Assembly: GCA_035530655.1 (NCBI GenBank) | Contig: DATKUK010000109.1 | Span: forward strand, 62,001-126,000 | Origin: DATKUK01 sp035530655 | Lineage (GTDB): Bacteria > Planctomycetota > Phycisphaerae > UBA1845 > DATKUK01 | Length of the DNA stretch: 64,000 nucleotides | Direction: 5' to 3' | Shown: in pieces, positions 41,494-50,690 of the stretch | How the letters are laid out: each line of letters begins with the position of its first letter | Numbering within the stretch: position 1 is the stretch's first letter | Notes under the pieces: generated by a model | Seen by the model: only the letters and a program-made list of their open reading frames with translations | What the model was told of the DNA's origin: nothing | Databases searched by the model: none | Translations under genes and position numbers: made by a program

Positions 41494-42558
41494 GTGATTG
41501 ACGTCGGGCTGGACAAACTGAGCAAGTCGTTCGGGCCGGTGGTCGCGGTCGACGATGTAAGTCTGGCGATACGGGCAGGCGAACTGTTCTTCGTACTGGG
41601 GCCCTCCGGATGCGGCAAGACGACGCTGCTGCGATGCGTGGCGGGTTTCTATGAGCCCGATGGGGGGCGGATTCTCTTCGGGCAGCGTGACGTTACCGAT
41701 CTGCCTGCCCACCGGCGCAACACAGCCATGGTGTTTCAGAATTATGCGCTTTGGCCGCACATGACGGTGGCGCAGAACGTGGCGTTCGGGCTTCAGTGTC
41801 GCGGCGTCGATCGTCGGCAGCGTCGGCAGCTCGTGCGGGAGGAACTCACTCGCGTGCAGATGGCCGATCTGGCGGGGCGCAAGCCCAATGCCCTCTCTGG
41901 TGGGCAGCAGCAGCGGGTGGCGCTGGCGCGAGCGCTGATAGTCGAGCCGCAGTGCCTCCTGCTCGATGAGCCGTTGAGCAATCTGGACGCAAAGCTGCGG
42001 CTGGAGATGCGGTCGGAGATTCGGCGGATCTGCAAGCAGGCGAATCTGACGGCCATTTATGTGACGCACGATCAGGCCGAGGCGCTCTCGATGGCCGACC
42101 GCATAGCCGTATTGCGCGACGGTCGTCTGGAGCAGGTGGGTCCGCCGCGAGAGCTTTACGAGCGCCCGGCGAATCGCTTTGTGGCGGGATTTCTGGGTGA
42201 GACGAATCTCGTGGAGGGGCACGTGAGCGGCGCTCGCGGCCCGCAGGTGCTGGTGCGCACGGCGATCGGCGAGCTTCGTAGCGCTACGTTCGATCAGACG
42301 GTCGAGCAGGGCGACAAGGTGGTGTGCTCGATTCGTCCCGAGTCGGTGCGGCTGGGGCGGGCGACGGCTGAAGCGGGCAATCGGTTCGAGGGGACGCTGA
42401 CCGGCACGATGTATCTGGGGCAGATGGCGCGGCATCAGTTGCGGGTGGATCGGACGGACCTGACGGTGTTCGAGCTTGACCCGGGTGGGGGCGCCGGCAC
42501 GGTCGGCGGGGCGGTCGAGGCGTGGGTCGATCCGGTCAACGTCGTGGTCTTGCGATGA
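41494..42558 (+). CDS. ABC transporter ATP-binding protein (Fe3+/polyamine/thiamine type)
   Basis: 354 residues. Walker A is GPSGCGKTT (36-44), signature LSGGQQQR (~136), Walker B LLLDEPLSNLD (~155) and the H-loop VTHDQAEALS. A TOBE-like C-terminal domain (ETNLVEGHVSG...LRVDRTDLTVFEL) is the regulatory part seen in FbpC/PotA importers. The operon order with a lipoprotein binding protein and a double-domain permease points to an iron(III) or polyamine/thiamine importer. GTG start with a GGGA purine run upstream. The next gene's frame begins at its stop, though the preferred start is a little downstream. Confidence 0.93.
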   Translation: MIDVGLDKLSKSFGPVVAVDDVSLAIRAGELFFVLGPSGCGKTTLLRCVAGFYEPDGGRILFGQRDVTDLPAHRRNTAMVFQNYALWPHMTVAQNVAFGLQCRGVDRRQRRQLVREELTRVQMADLAGRKPNALSGGQQQRVALARALIVEPQCLLLDEPLSNLDAKLRLEMRSEIRRICKQANLTAIYVTHDQAEALSMADRIAVLRDGRLEQVGPPRELYERPANRFVAGFLGETNLVEGHVSGARGPQVLVRTAIGELRSATFDQTVEQGDKVVCSIRPESVRLGRATAEAGNRFEGTLTGTMYLGQMARHQLRVDRTDLTVFELDPGGGAGTVGGAVEAWVDPVNVVVLR

Positions 42559-42581
42559 TTCGGCTAAGCGAGGAACGAGCC

Positions 42582-43943
42582 ATGCGTATCGTGGCGGCAG
42601 TCTTTTTGGCGTGTTCACTTGGATTGCTGGTTCTCGGGTGCGGCAAGGCCGAGACACAACCGGACGCGGACGTGGTGGTGATCATTTCGCCGCACAATCC
42701 GCACATTCGGTCGGAGTTCAGCCGGGCGTTCGAGCAGTGGTATCAGCAGCAGTTCGGCCGGTCGGTGCAGTTGAACTGGCGCGACGTGGGGGGCACGGGG
42801 CAGATCCTTCAGTTCCTGCGCGGCGAGTACGAAGCGGCCGACAAACGCGGCGTGGGCGACGAGGGGATCGGCGTGGATATCTTCTTTGGCGGCGGGCCCA
42901 CCCACGAGCAGGCCAAGCAACTGGGGCTGACCATGCCGGCGCGGGTCAGCGACGAGGCGCTCAAGCAGATCCCGCCGGAGCTGAGCGGGGTGAAGCTGTA
43001 TGACCCGGACAAGTACTGGTTTGGCGCGGCTTTAAGCGGGTTCGGGATCATCTATTTCGCCGAGGGTCTCACCGAACTGAGTATGGATCCTCCGACGAAG
43101 TGGGCCGACTTGGCCGACGGGCGGTACTGGGGCAGATTGGTGCTGGCCGATGGCAGCAAATCGGGCAGCGCCCGCGCATGTTATGAGATGATCCTGCAGA
43201 AGTATGGGTGGGAGGCGGGCCTGCCCCTGCTGCTGCGGACCGCGGGCAATACGCGGCAGTTCGTCGAGAGCGGCTCGACCGTGCCGCGCGAAGTGGCCAA
43301 GGGGTCGTGCCTGGCGGGGATGTGCATCGATTTCTACGGCTACGCCCAGATCGATCAGGTGGGCTCCGACAAGGCCAACTTCGTCCTGCCGGAGGGCGAG
43401 ACGGCGATCGCGCCGGATCCGATCGGCCTTTTGCGGGGTGCGCCGCATCGCCAGGCCGCTGAGCGCCTGATTGAGTTCGTGCTCAGCGAGGCGGGTCAGA
43501 AGCTCTGGTGCCTACGGGCGGGCGCCCCTGGCGGGCCCGCCAAGTACTCTCTGTATCGCCTGCCGGTTCGCCCGGACATCTACACCAAGTACAAAAAAAA
43601 AGACTTGGTGGTCTACAGCAACCCGTTCGCCCAGAAGGCGGCGATGCAGTTCGATGACCAGGTCAATGCGCGGCGGTCGCAGTGGCTGGGGTGGCTGCTC
43701 AAGGCAGCGTGCGTCGACAACCAGAAGCTGCTGCGGCAGGCGTGGAAGGCGGTGATCGACTCGAACATGAATCCCAAGCTGGTGGCCGAGTTCGACCGGC
43801 TGCCGTGCAGCGAGGGCGAGGCGTTCACGCTCGGCGAGCAGTTGGCCGCCTCCGAAGAGGGCAGGGACAAGGTCACGCGGCAATGGTTTGACTTCTACCG
43901 GGCGAAGTATGAAACGATCCTGTCGATGGCGGGGGGAGGGTGA
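42582..43943 (+). CDS. ABC transporter substrate-binding lipoprotein (iron type)
   Basis: 453 residues. LACSLGLLVLGC ends in the lipobox Cys20. The two-lobe family 1/iron-binding pattern is visible: VVIISPHNPHIRSEFSRAFEQWY, DIFFGGGPTHEQ, and AGMCIDFYGYAQ, PIGLLRGAPHRQAAERLIEFVLS. A typical Fe-binding Tyr pair is suggested by DFYGYAQ. It would bind its ligand in the periplasm and deliver it to the permease gene downstream. GAGGA precedes the ATG at 42582; the upstream start at 42555 overlaps the ATPase stop (ATGA) and may also be used. An A9 run lies at 43593-43601 within KYKKKD. The stop overlaps the GNAT gene (TGATG). Confidence 0.86.
   Translation: MRIVAAVFLACSLGLLVLGCGKAETQPDADVVVIISPHNPHIRSEFSRAFEQWYQQQFGRSVQLNWRDVGGTGQILQFLRGEYEAADKRGVGDEGIGVDIFFGGGPTHEQAKQLGLTMPARVSDEALKQIPPELSGVKLYDPDKYWFGAALSGFGIIYFAEGLTELSMDPPTKWADLADGRYWGRLVLADGSKSGSARACYEMILQKYGWEAGLPLLLRTAGNTRQFVESGSTVPREVAKGSCLAGMCIDFYGYAQIDQVGSDKANFVLPEGETAIAPDPIGLLRGAPHRQAAERLIEFVLSEAGQKLWCLRAGAPGGPAKYSLYRLPVRPDIYTKYKKKDLVVYSNPFAQKAAMQFDDQVNARRSQWLGWLLKAACVDNQKLLRQAWKAVIDSNMNPKLVAEFDRLPCSEGEAFTLGEQLAASEEGRDKVTRQWFDFYRAKYETILSMAGGG
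43593..43601 (+). repeat. A9 homopolymer inside the binding-protein gene
   Basis: Nine consecutive A residues encode Lys-Lys-Lys in a genome where such runs are rare. Poly-A tracts are prone to transcriptional slippage. Confidence 0.8.
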
Positions 43944-44479
43944 TGGCCGTCGAGCTACGCCCGTTCGAGCCGTCGGATATCGACAGGGTCATGGGCTGGA
44001 TCACCAGCCGCGAGCTTCTTCTGCTTTGGGCGGGTCCGTTCCTGTCGTGGCCGTTGCGGCGCGAGGCGCTGGAAGAGCACTTGGCCGCAGCCGGTGGCGA
44101 GAAGCCAAAGCTGCTGATCTACAAGGCGGTCGATGCGGAAACGGGTGAGGCGGTCGGCCACATCGAGTTGACGGAAATCGATCATCTGAATCGCAGCGCG
44201 CGGATTGGGCGGGTGCTGGTGGGTCCGGACCGGCTGCGCGGACAGGGGATTGGCCAAGCCATCACACGAGCCGTGCTGCCGATCGCATTGGAGCAGTTGG
44301 ATATGCACCGAGTGGATTTGAACGTATTTGACTACAACGCCGGTGCAATCGCCTGCTACCAGAAGGTCGGCTTCAAGCTGGACGGGGTGATGCGTCACGC
44401 TCGCCGGGACGGCAAGAACTACATCAACGTCTGCGTGATGAGCATGCTGGAGGATGAGTGGCGGGCGCTGTCCAGGTAA
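43943..44479 (+). CDS. GNAT-family N-acetyltransferase
   Basis: 178 residues. AVGHIELTEIDHLNRSARIGRVLVGPDRLRGQGIGQAITRAVLPIAL holds the central strand and the acetyl-CoA loop R-GQGIG. LNVFDYNAGAIACYQKVGFKLDG is the RimJ/RimL-type end. It should acetylate an amine of a small molecule or protein using acetyl-CoA. It starts at ATG 43943 with a TGATG overlap with the binding-protein stop, so is translated with the transporter. Its place inside an ABC importer operon is unusual and suggests the substrate is processed as it enters. Confidence 0.87.
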   Translation: MAVELRPFEPSDIDRVMGWITSRELLLLWAGPFLSWPLRREALEEHLAAAGGEKPKLLIYKAVDAETGEAVGHIELTEIDHLNRSARIGRVLVGPDRLRGQGIGQAITRAVLPIALEQLDMHRVDLNVFDYNAGAIACYQKVGFKLDGVMRHARRDGKNYINVCVMSMLEDEWRALSR

Positions 44480-44555
44480 TCGGCGTCGGCGGCAGGCGCC
44501 GCGACGGTGCTGCGATTTGGCGCGGCAAGCGGTGTTGATCGGGGAGTAATCGGGC

Positions 44556-45845
44556 GTGCTCTGGCGGTTCAGTTTATACGGCTTTCTGAAGAACCAGCGC
44601 TACTTTGAGGCGTTTCTGTATCTGTTCTTCATCGAGCGTGGACTGAGCTTTGCGCTCATCGGTACGCTCATCGCCTTCCGCGAGATCTGCATCAACGTGA
44701 TGGAGGTGCCCAGCGGGGCCGTGGCTGACCTTTATGGGCGCCGCCGATGCATGATGCTTTCCTTCTCGGCCTATATCGGGTCGTTCATCCTGTTCGGCAT
44801 GGCGGACGCGTTATGGATGTTCTTCGCGGCGATGCTGCTGTTCGCGGTGGGCGAGGCGTTCCGGACGGGCACGCACAAGGCCATGATCTTTGACTGGCTC
44901 GCCAGCGAGGGACGAGCGAAGGAAAAAACGAAGTTCTACGGCTACACGCGATCGTGGTCACAATACGGGTCGGCGTTGTCCTATATCATTGGGCCGGTCA
45001 TCGTGGCCATTACCGCGCAATACGCTTCGACGTTCTGGTTCTGCATCGTGCCCTACGTCTTCGGGCTGGCCAACTTTGCGGCCTATCCGGCCTTTCTTGA
45101 CGGCCAGAGGCAAACCCGTGTGTCATTGAAGGCGCTGTTCCGTCATCTGCGTGAGGCGCTGAGGCAGTGCGTCGGTGTGGCTCAACTGCGTCGGCTGCTG
45201 GCCGAGTCGATGACTCACGACGGGATGTACAAGACGATCAAGGACTACGTGCAGCCTCTGCTGATGGCGACCGTCCTGGCGCTGCCTTTCTTGACCGATG
45301 TTGCAAACGCCCGGAGGGTGGCCTTCATGGTGCCGGTGGTCTACGTTCCCATGGCGCTGCTGGGGGCGCTGGGAGCGCGCCGCGCTCACAGGTTCAGTGA
45401 GGCGTGCGGTGGCGAGTGGGCTGCATCGAGAAGAGTATGGCTGCTCGAATTGGTGGTCTTCGCCGGGCTCATCCCGGCGTTCATCTACGGAGTGTATCCG
45501 GTGGCGATCCTCGCGTTTGTCGCGCTTGGGTTTTTCCAGAACGTATGGCGTCCAATCTTCCTGAGTCGCGTGGACGATTCGTCGGACGCAGAGCTTGGTG
45601 CGACGATCCTTTCGATTGAGTCGCAGGTGAGGTCGGGCTTTGTCATCGTGGCCGCGCCGCTTATCGGTTTGGCGGTGGACCACTTTGGCACCATCTGGCC
45701 GGACGGCACGGCGAAGTTCTGGCCGATCGGTGCCCTGGGCGTTCTCGCGGCGGCCGTCGTTCTGTTGACTGTAAACAGGCACGCCCCGCAGGTCGCTCAC
45801 GAAATAGAGGGCTCCGCCGGCGGCGCGAGTGGGCCGGACAGGTGA
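44556..45845 (+). CDS. Major facilitator superfamily transporter
   Basis: 429 residues with 12 predicted membrane segments. VPSGAVADLYGRRRCMMLS is the motif A loop between helices 2 and 3. The centre has a ~45-residue cytoplasmic loop (RQTRVSLKALFRHLREALRQ...). It probably moves a small solute by proton coupling. The GTG start follows a GGGGAG site. It is followed by the ABC permease gene with a TGATG overlap, so the MFS lies within the importer operon rather than apart from it. Confidence 0.87.
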   Translation: MLWRFSLYGFLKNQRYFEAFLYLFFIERGLSFALIGTLIAFREICINVMEVPSGAVADLYGRRRCMMLSFSAYIGSFILFGMADALWMFFAAMLLFAVGEAFRTGTHKAMIFDWLASEGRAKEKTKFYGYTRSWSQYGSALSYIIGPVIVAITAQYASTFWFCIVPYVFGLANFAAYPAFLDGQRQTRVSLKALFRHLREALRQCVGVAQLRRLLAESMTHDGMYKTIKDYVQPLLMATVLALPFLTDVANARRVAFMVPVVYVPMALLGALGARRAHRFSEACGGEWAASRRVWLLELVVFAGLIPAFIYGVYPVAILAFVALGFFQNVWRPIFLSRVDDSSDAELGATILSIESQVRSGFVIVAAPLIGLAVDHFGTIWPDGTAKFWPIGALGVLAAAVVLLTVNRHAPQVAHEIEGSAGGASGPDR

Positions 45846-47560
45846 TGAGGATCCATAAGCAACAGGTGCCGGCGTACGTCGTGGCAGCGGTTGTGTTTGC
45901 GCTGCTGGCGATGTTTCTGCTATGGCCCATCGCCGCGACGTTACAGGCGGGGTTCTTCGTCGATGGCGAGTTCACTGTGCGACACATCGTCAACACGTTT
46001 CAGCACCCGCTCTACCGTGCGGGGCTGATCAACAGCTTGATGATCGCGGTCGCCACGACGCTGGCGTCGATTCTGCTGGGCGTGCCGCTGGCGCTGGTGG
46101 CCAATCGCTACCGGTTTGCGGGCAAGCGAATCTGGTCGGGTCTGATCCTCGTGCCGATGATCCTGCCGCCGTTCGTGGGGGCGATCGGCCTGAAGAACCT
46201 GCTCGACCTTCGCGGCTCGGTGAACATGCTTCTGCGTTCGATCGGGGTGCTCGGCAGCGGGCCCAATGACTACATCGATTGGCTGGGCCAGAGCGGGTTC
46301 TGGGGTGTGGTGATCATGGAGACGCTGCACCTGTACCCGATCATGTTCCTGAACGTGCAGGCGGCGCTGGCGAATGTCGACCCGTCGCTGGAGGAGGCGT
46401 CGCGCAACCTCGGCGCCGGCGGATGGCGGACGTTTCGGCGTGTGACGCTTCCGCTGGCGCGACCGGGGCTGTTCGCCGGTGCGACAATCGTGTTCATCTG
46501 GTCGTTCACCGAGCTGGGCACGCCGTTGATGCTCAGCTACAACGAGGTGACCTCGGTGCAGATCTTCGACTTCTTCCGTGTCGAGTCGGCCCGGATCCAT
46601 CCCCAGGCGTTTGCTTTGGTCGTTGTGCTGCTGACGTTCAGCGCCGCGTTGTACCTGATTGGCAGGGTGCTGCTCGGCCGGGGCACGACGGCCATGCTCA
46701 CCAAGGCCACACGCGGGGCGGTGGAGCGATCGCTAGGCGCCGTCGGCACGATCCTGGCGACGCTGCTGTTCGGCGTGACGACGTTGCTGGCCGTGCTGCC
46801 GCACATCGGCGTGGTGCTCGACAGTGTCGCCGGCGTGTGGACGGGAACCGTGCTGCCGACCGAGTACACGGGGGACCATTACGTCAATGCGATGGACCCG
46901 GAGTACGCCGCACTGCCCAGCATCGTCAACAGTCTGAAATACTCGGTGGTGGCGACGGGGTTGGACGTGGTGGTCGGCCTGGCGATCGGCTATCTGGTGG
47001 TGCGCACGCGGATTCGAGGCCGGCAGGTGCTCGACACGCTGGCCATGCTGCCGCTGGCCGTGCCCGGGCTGGTGATGGCGGCCGGATATATCGCCATCAC
47101 TCGGGCGGGAACCATGCTGGAGGCCATCGGCCCGTGGAAGGATCCGACGATCCTGTTGATCATCGCGTACGCCGTCCGTCGCTTGCCCTATCTGGTGCGC
47201 AGTGTGGTGGCTGGCTTGCAGCAGACGTCGGTCGAGCTGGAGGAGGCCGCCCGCAATCTGGGAGCTTCACCGTTGCGGACCATCCGTAAGGTCACGCTGC
47301 CGTTGATCGCCGCCAATCTGATTGCCGGATCGCTGCTGACGTTCAGCTTTGCCATGCTCGAAGTGTCCGACTCGCTCATGCTGGCGGGCGACCAGGCTTA
47401 TTACCCCATTACCAAGGCCATCTACGGCATGATGAGCATCGCCGATACGGTGGGGATCGCCACGTCCATGGGCGTGATGGGTATGCTGCTGCTGACGGGG
47501 ACGATCCTGGCCGCGTCGCTGCTGATCGGGCGGAGACTCGGGGCGATCTTTCGGGTCTGA
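45845..47560 (+). CDS. ABC transporter permease, fused double-domain (Fe3+/thiamine type)
   Basis: 571 residues with two homologous halves of about six membrane segments. Each half has the cytoplasmic EAA loop: EEASRNLGAGGWRTFRRVTLP (about 190) and EEAARNLGASPLRTIRKVTLP (about 470), where the ATPase docks. This layout is that of FbpB/ThiP iron(III) or thiamine importers. It completes the set with the ATPase and lipoprotein upstream. The ATG at 45845 overlaps the MFS stop by one base; a GTG at 45842 is alternative. Confidence 0.92.
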   Translation: MRIHKQQVPAYVVAAVVFALLAMFLLWPIAATLQAGFFVDGEFTVRHIVNTFQHPLYRAGLINSLMIAVATTLASILLGVPLALVANRYRFAGKRIWSGLILVPMILPPFVGAIGLKNLLDLRGSVNMLLRSIGVLGSGPNDYIDWLGQSGFWGVVIMETLHLYPIMFLNVQAALANVDPSLEEASRNLGAGGWRTFRRVTLPLARPGLFAGATIVFIWSFTELGTPLMLSYNEVTSVQIFDFFRVESARIHPQAFALVVVLLTFSAALYLIGRVLLGRGTTAMLTKATRGAVERSLGAVGTILATLLFGVTTLLAVLPHIGVVLDSVAGVWTGTVLPTEYTGDHYVNAMDPEYAALPSIVNSLKYSVVATGLDVVVGLAIGYLVVRTRIRGRQVLDTLAMLPLAVPGLVMAAGYIAITRAGTMLEAIGPWKDPTILLIIAYAVRRLPYLVRSVVAGLQQTSVELEEAARNLGASPLRTIRKVTLPLIAANLIAGSLLTFSFAMLEVSDSLMLAGDQAYYPITKAIYGMMSIADTVGIATSMGVMGMLLLTGTILAASLLIGRRLGAIFRV

Positions 47561-47606
47561 TTGGGCACCACGCAGCCGCTCTGTCGAAGACGGCTCGGCG
47601 CCGCGT

Positions 47607-48419
47607 TCAGCCGTTTAGCGATCGGGTCAGGAACCGCTCGAAATTCGCCGCGAAGTAGGCTGCCTGATTTGCACGACTGACCTTCAACGCTGCGAGCAGC
47701 CTTTTGTCCTGCTGGGCGACACTCCTGGGCCATTTCGTGTCGCCGCCCGGTCGGCCGTCCGTGCCGAAGAACATCACGTCGGCAGAGACGTAGTAGAGCG
47801 CCTTTTTCAGGGCGTCGCGCCGCCAGAGCGGAGGCGTGCCGGGTGTGCAGTCGACATAGCACTGCTCGCCCTGGACGCCTCGCCGCCGACGAGTCTCGCG
47901 GATCTTGCCGACTACAGCCAGGCACTCGTCGACCCAAGGCCAGCCGATGTGGGCCAGCGAAAAGCGCAGCGTCGGAAACTCCATAAGGCACTCGTAGTTG
48001 GCCGGTCGGCAGAAGCGCGACGTGTCGCCATACGACCAGAGAATGCCCGAGTGAAACATCAGCGGCAGGTCGAACTCGGCGATCTGCTCGTACAGCCGCA
48101 TGCAGGGCGGGTCGTAGGGCATCCATCCGTCGGGAATGATCTTGACGCCGACGATCCCCAGCTTCTCGACCGCCTCGCGCAGCACCGACTTGACCTGCCT
48201 GTAAGTCGGGTCCAGCCAGGCGAAGGGGATCACGCGGCCATCGCTCTTGCGGGCGACCTCGGCGACGTGGCGGACGCTCTGGCGAACCTCGGCTCCCTTG
48301 CGGTTGGGGCTTTGGGAAAAGCAGGCGACCTTCTCGAAGCCCGTGCTGTCGAGCCATTTGAGGGCCTGGTCGACGGTAAGGGATCTAGCCACGTGACAAT
48401 GAGCGTCGATGATGTGCAT
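47607..48419 (-). CDS. Amidohydrolase 2 family protein
   Basis: 270 residues. HIIDAHCHVARSL at the start has the HxH metal motif of Amidohydro_2 enzymes; LAHIGWPWVDECL supplies a later His; FGTDGRPGGDTKW has the C-terminal metal Asp. It should hydrolyse or decarboxylate a small organic acid or amide using a divalent metal in the cytoplasm. The ATG at 48419, nine bases after GGAG, gives the best start; ATG 48443 is the alternative. It faces the transporter operon tail to tail. Confidence 0.83.
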   Translation of the reverse strand: MHIIDAHCHVARSLTVDQALKWLDSTGFEKVACFSQSPNRKGAEVRQSVRHVAEVARKSDGRVIPFAWLDPTYRQVKSVLREAVEKLGIVGVKIIPDGWMPYDPPCMRLYEQIAEFDLPLMFHSGILWSYGDTSRFCRPANYECLMEFPTLRFSLAHIGWPWVDECLAVVGKIRETRRRRGVQGEQCYVDCTPGTPPLWRRDALKKALYYVSADVMFFGTDGRPGGDTKWPRSVAQQDKRLLAALKVSRANQAAYFAANFERFLTRSLNG

Positions 48420-48488
48420 GACGTTGGGCTCCGTAGTCTTCATTCGCACAGGACACAGTAACGGTCGGCAGCGTAGCGGCTTCGGCGG

Positions 48489-49175
48489 CTAGCGCCCAGG
48501 GGCGGGTGCGGCGGCGGGCTGGGGCTGGTCGGATTCGATCATGCGTCTTCGCCATGCGGGCCACTGCTCGGGCGTGCCTTCAGCCCACAGTCCGCGATGT
48601 TCGCGGCGGGCTGTGTCCTCCAGTTGGACGTACCGGTCCATGTACTGGTGGTCGAAGCGACGGTCGGCGTACGCGTGGCCGGTGGCCACGAGCAGTTCGT
48701 TAAGTACCTGACCGGTTTCGGGCACCACGACGTAAGCCAGCAGTCGACCATATTTGCCGCGCGTGTCCTTGTTGGGGTGCAGGTGAAGCTGGACGGCTTT
48801 GCCCTCCGCCCTGGCCAAGACGAACGCTGTGGCCTCATCGGCGAAGTGCATGGCTTCCCGCTTGCCCCGAGCCTTCTCGGGGGTGTCGACGCCCCACAAG
48901 CGCACCCGTGTCGTCTGCCGCTGCTGCTGAATGTCGGGCACGTCGAGGTCGACCGTGTCGCCGTCGACGACACGGCTGACCGTATAGATGTGTCCGTGGT
49001 AGCGCTGCCAGTCATCGGCTGGCAGGTGAGCCTGCCGGCTCGGCACCAGGACCAGCCGGTCGGCCACAACCAGAACCGCCAGCGCCGCAAAGGTGATGAC
49101 CAGCAGCCATCTGCGGCGCGCAGTCAGAGGCACCCGTCGGCTACGACTGTGAACGGCCGACCGTCGTGTTGACAT
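48489..49175 (-). CDS. Membrane-anchored thermonuclease (SNase) family protein
   Basis: 228 residues. A basic start followed by a hydrophobic segment (WLLVITFAALAVLVVA, about 23-38) suggests a single membrane anchor with the enzyme outside the cytoplasm. The SNase domain shows VSRVVDGDTVDLDV, VRLWGVDTPEKARGKR (Arg of the catalytic set), and YGRLLAYVVV, AYADRRF. The Asp, Arg and Glu active-site residues can be placed, so it likely cuts DNA or RNA with calcium. It ends 62 bases upstream of the amidohydrolase gene on the same strand. Confidence 0.88.
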   Translation of the reverse strand: MSTRRSAVHSRSRRVPLTARRRWLLVITFAALAVLVVADRLVLVPSRQAHLPADDWQRYHGHIYTVSRVVDGDTVDLDVPDIQQQRQTTRVRLWGVDTPEKARGKREAMHFADEATAFVLARAEGKAVQLHLHPNKDTRGKYGRLLAYVVVPETGQVLNELLVATGHAYADRRFDHQYMDRYVQLEDTARREHRGLWAEGTPEQWPAWRRRMIESDQPQPAAAPAPGR

Positions 49176-49216
49176 GGTTGCAGACCGATCGAAAATCGGC
49201 GAGGCCGGTGCGGCGA

Positions 49217-50452
49217 CTAGCCCTCGTTGCCCTGGTTTTTATCGAGCTCGAACGCCGTGTGGAGCGCTTTCAGGGCCGTCTCGCCGTCTTTCTGACGCAC
49301 GACGCAGCTTACAACGATCTCACTGGTCGAGATGTGCTCGATGTTGATATCCGCTGCGTAGAGGGCATCGAACATCTTGGCCGCTACGCCCGTGTGAGAC
49401 CGCATACCGATGCCGACAATGCTGACCTTGGCTACACCCTCGTCGACCTCGACGCCGCGGAAGCCGAACTGGCTGCACAATCGGTCACCCAACGCCTTGG
49501 CTTCGGACAGGTCGCTGGAGGCGACGGTAAAGCCCACATTGGCCCGCTTGCCGTCTTCGTAGATGTTCTGAATGATGTCGTCGACGACGATGTTCTGCTC
49601 GGTAATATGGCCGAAGATCTTCGACGCCATACCCGGCTCGTTGGGCACGCCGATCAATACGACCGCTGCCAGATCGCGCTTGAGTGTTACGCCGCGGACG
49701 ACTACGTCTTCCATTCCTGCTGTTTCGTGCATGATCATCGTTCCTGATACGTCGGTCAGGCTGCTTCGTACGTGGATGGGGACTGAATACTTGCTACCGA
49801 ACTCGATGGCCCGCGAGTGCATTACGCCTGACCCCAAGGCCGCCAACTCGAGCATCTCGTCATACGTGATTTGGTCGATCTTGTGGGCCTCGGGCACGAT
49901 CCGTGGGTCGGTGGTATACACGCCATCGACGTCGGTATAGATCTCGCACACGTCGGCCTGCACCGCCGCGGCCAGGGCGACCGCCGTCGTGTCCGACCCG
50001 CCGCGCCCCAGCGTGGTGATCGCCCCTTCCTCGGTGACGCCCTGGAAGCCGGCGACGATCACGATCTTGCCGGTTTTGAGGTGCTCCTTGATTCGATCGG
50101 CGTCAACCCGCTGAATCCGGGCTTTGGTGTGGTAGGCGTCGGTGATCATACCCACCTGCCCGCCCGTGAAGCTGATCGCCTCGTGCCCGGCTTCATGAAT
50201 GGCCATCGCCATCAGCGAGATCGAGACCTGCTCGCCGGTGGTCAGCAGCATGTCCATCTCGCGTTTGGGCGGATCGTGGCTGATCTGGGCGGCCAGATCG
50301 ACGAGATGATCGGTCGTCTTGCCCATAGCGGACACGACCATGATCACGTCGTTGCCCATCAGTTGGGTGCGGATGGCACGCCGGGCCGCCCGCTGGATCT
50401 TGGTGGCATCGCCCACGCTCGTCCCGCCGAATTTCTGCACTACGATTCCCAT
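49217..50452 (-). CDS. lysC: Aspartate kinase with ACT domains
   Basis: 411 residues. It phosphorylates aspartate as the first step to lysine, threonine, methionine and diaminopimelate. VVQKFGGTSVGD is the KFGGTSV motif; TLGRGGSDTTAVALA and ADVCEIYTDVDGVYTTDPR follow, then two ACT domains (AAVVLIGVPNEPGMASKIF; VSIVGIGMRSHTGVAAKMF) for feedback regulation, probably by lysine or threonine. Length and order match the typical single-chain LysC. A promoter is at 50534-50561. Works with dapL at 26.3 kb. Confidence 0.96.
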   Translation of the reverse strand: MGIVVQKFGGTSVGDATKIQRAARRAIRTQLMGNDVIMVVSAMGKTTDHLVDLAAQISHDPPKREMDMLLTTGEQVSISLMAMAIHEAGHEAISFTGGQVGMITDAYHTKARIQRVDADRIKEHLKTGKIVIVAGFQGVTEEGAITTLGRGGSDTTAVALAAAVQADVCEIYTDVDGVYTTDPRIVPEAHKIDQITYDEMLELAALGSGVMHSRAIEFGSKYSVPIHVRSSLTDVSGTMIMHETAGMEDVVVRGVTLKRDLAAVVLIGVPNEPGMASKIFGHITEQNIVVDDIIQNIYEDGKRANVGFTVASSDLSEAKALGDRLCSQFGFRGVEVDEGVAKVSIVGIGMRSHTGVAAKMFDALYAADINIEHISTSEIVVSCVVRQKDGETALKALHTAFELDKNQGNEG

Positions 50453-50533
50453 GAGCTTTCGTCCAATTCCTCCACAACCGTGACGCCCTGGGTCCGGTCG
50501 ACCGGCCGAAGGCGGCCGCCCAACGGGCCGCGC

Positions 50534-50561
50534 ATTGTAGCCAACGTCTGGAAAATCTCAA
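50534..50561 (-). promoter_or_regulatory. Promoter TTGAGA-16-TACAAT for lysC
   Basis: Minus strand: TTGAGA at 50561-50556, 16 bases, TACAAT at 50539-50534; start near 50527, ~75 bases before lysC. The leader is short for a lysine riboswitch and none was recognised. Confidence 0.6.
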
Positions 50562-50610
50562 CCGGTCAACGCCGACGGCAGGCCTTCCCTTGCGCCCGGG
50601 GCGAGGGCGA

Positions 50611-50638
50611 TTGCGGGTTGCGGCTGTGTCCCTATAAT
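50611..50638 (+). promoter_or_regulatory. Promoter TTGCGG-16-TATAAT
   Basis: TTGCGG at 50611-50616, 16 bases, TATAAT at 50633-50638; predicted start near 50645, 46 bases before the LmbE-family gene. Divergent to the lysC promoter. Confidence 0.6.
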
Positions 50639-50690
50639 CGCCGGGTCGGCTGGTTGGCAGACGTTTGGTCGTCGCTTCTCGGATCCGCTT

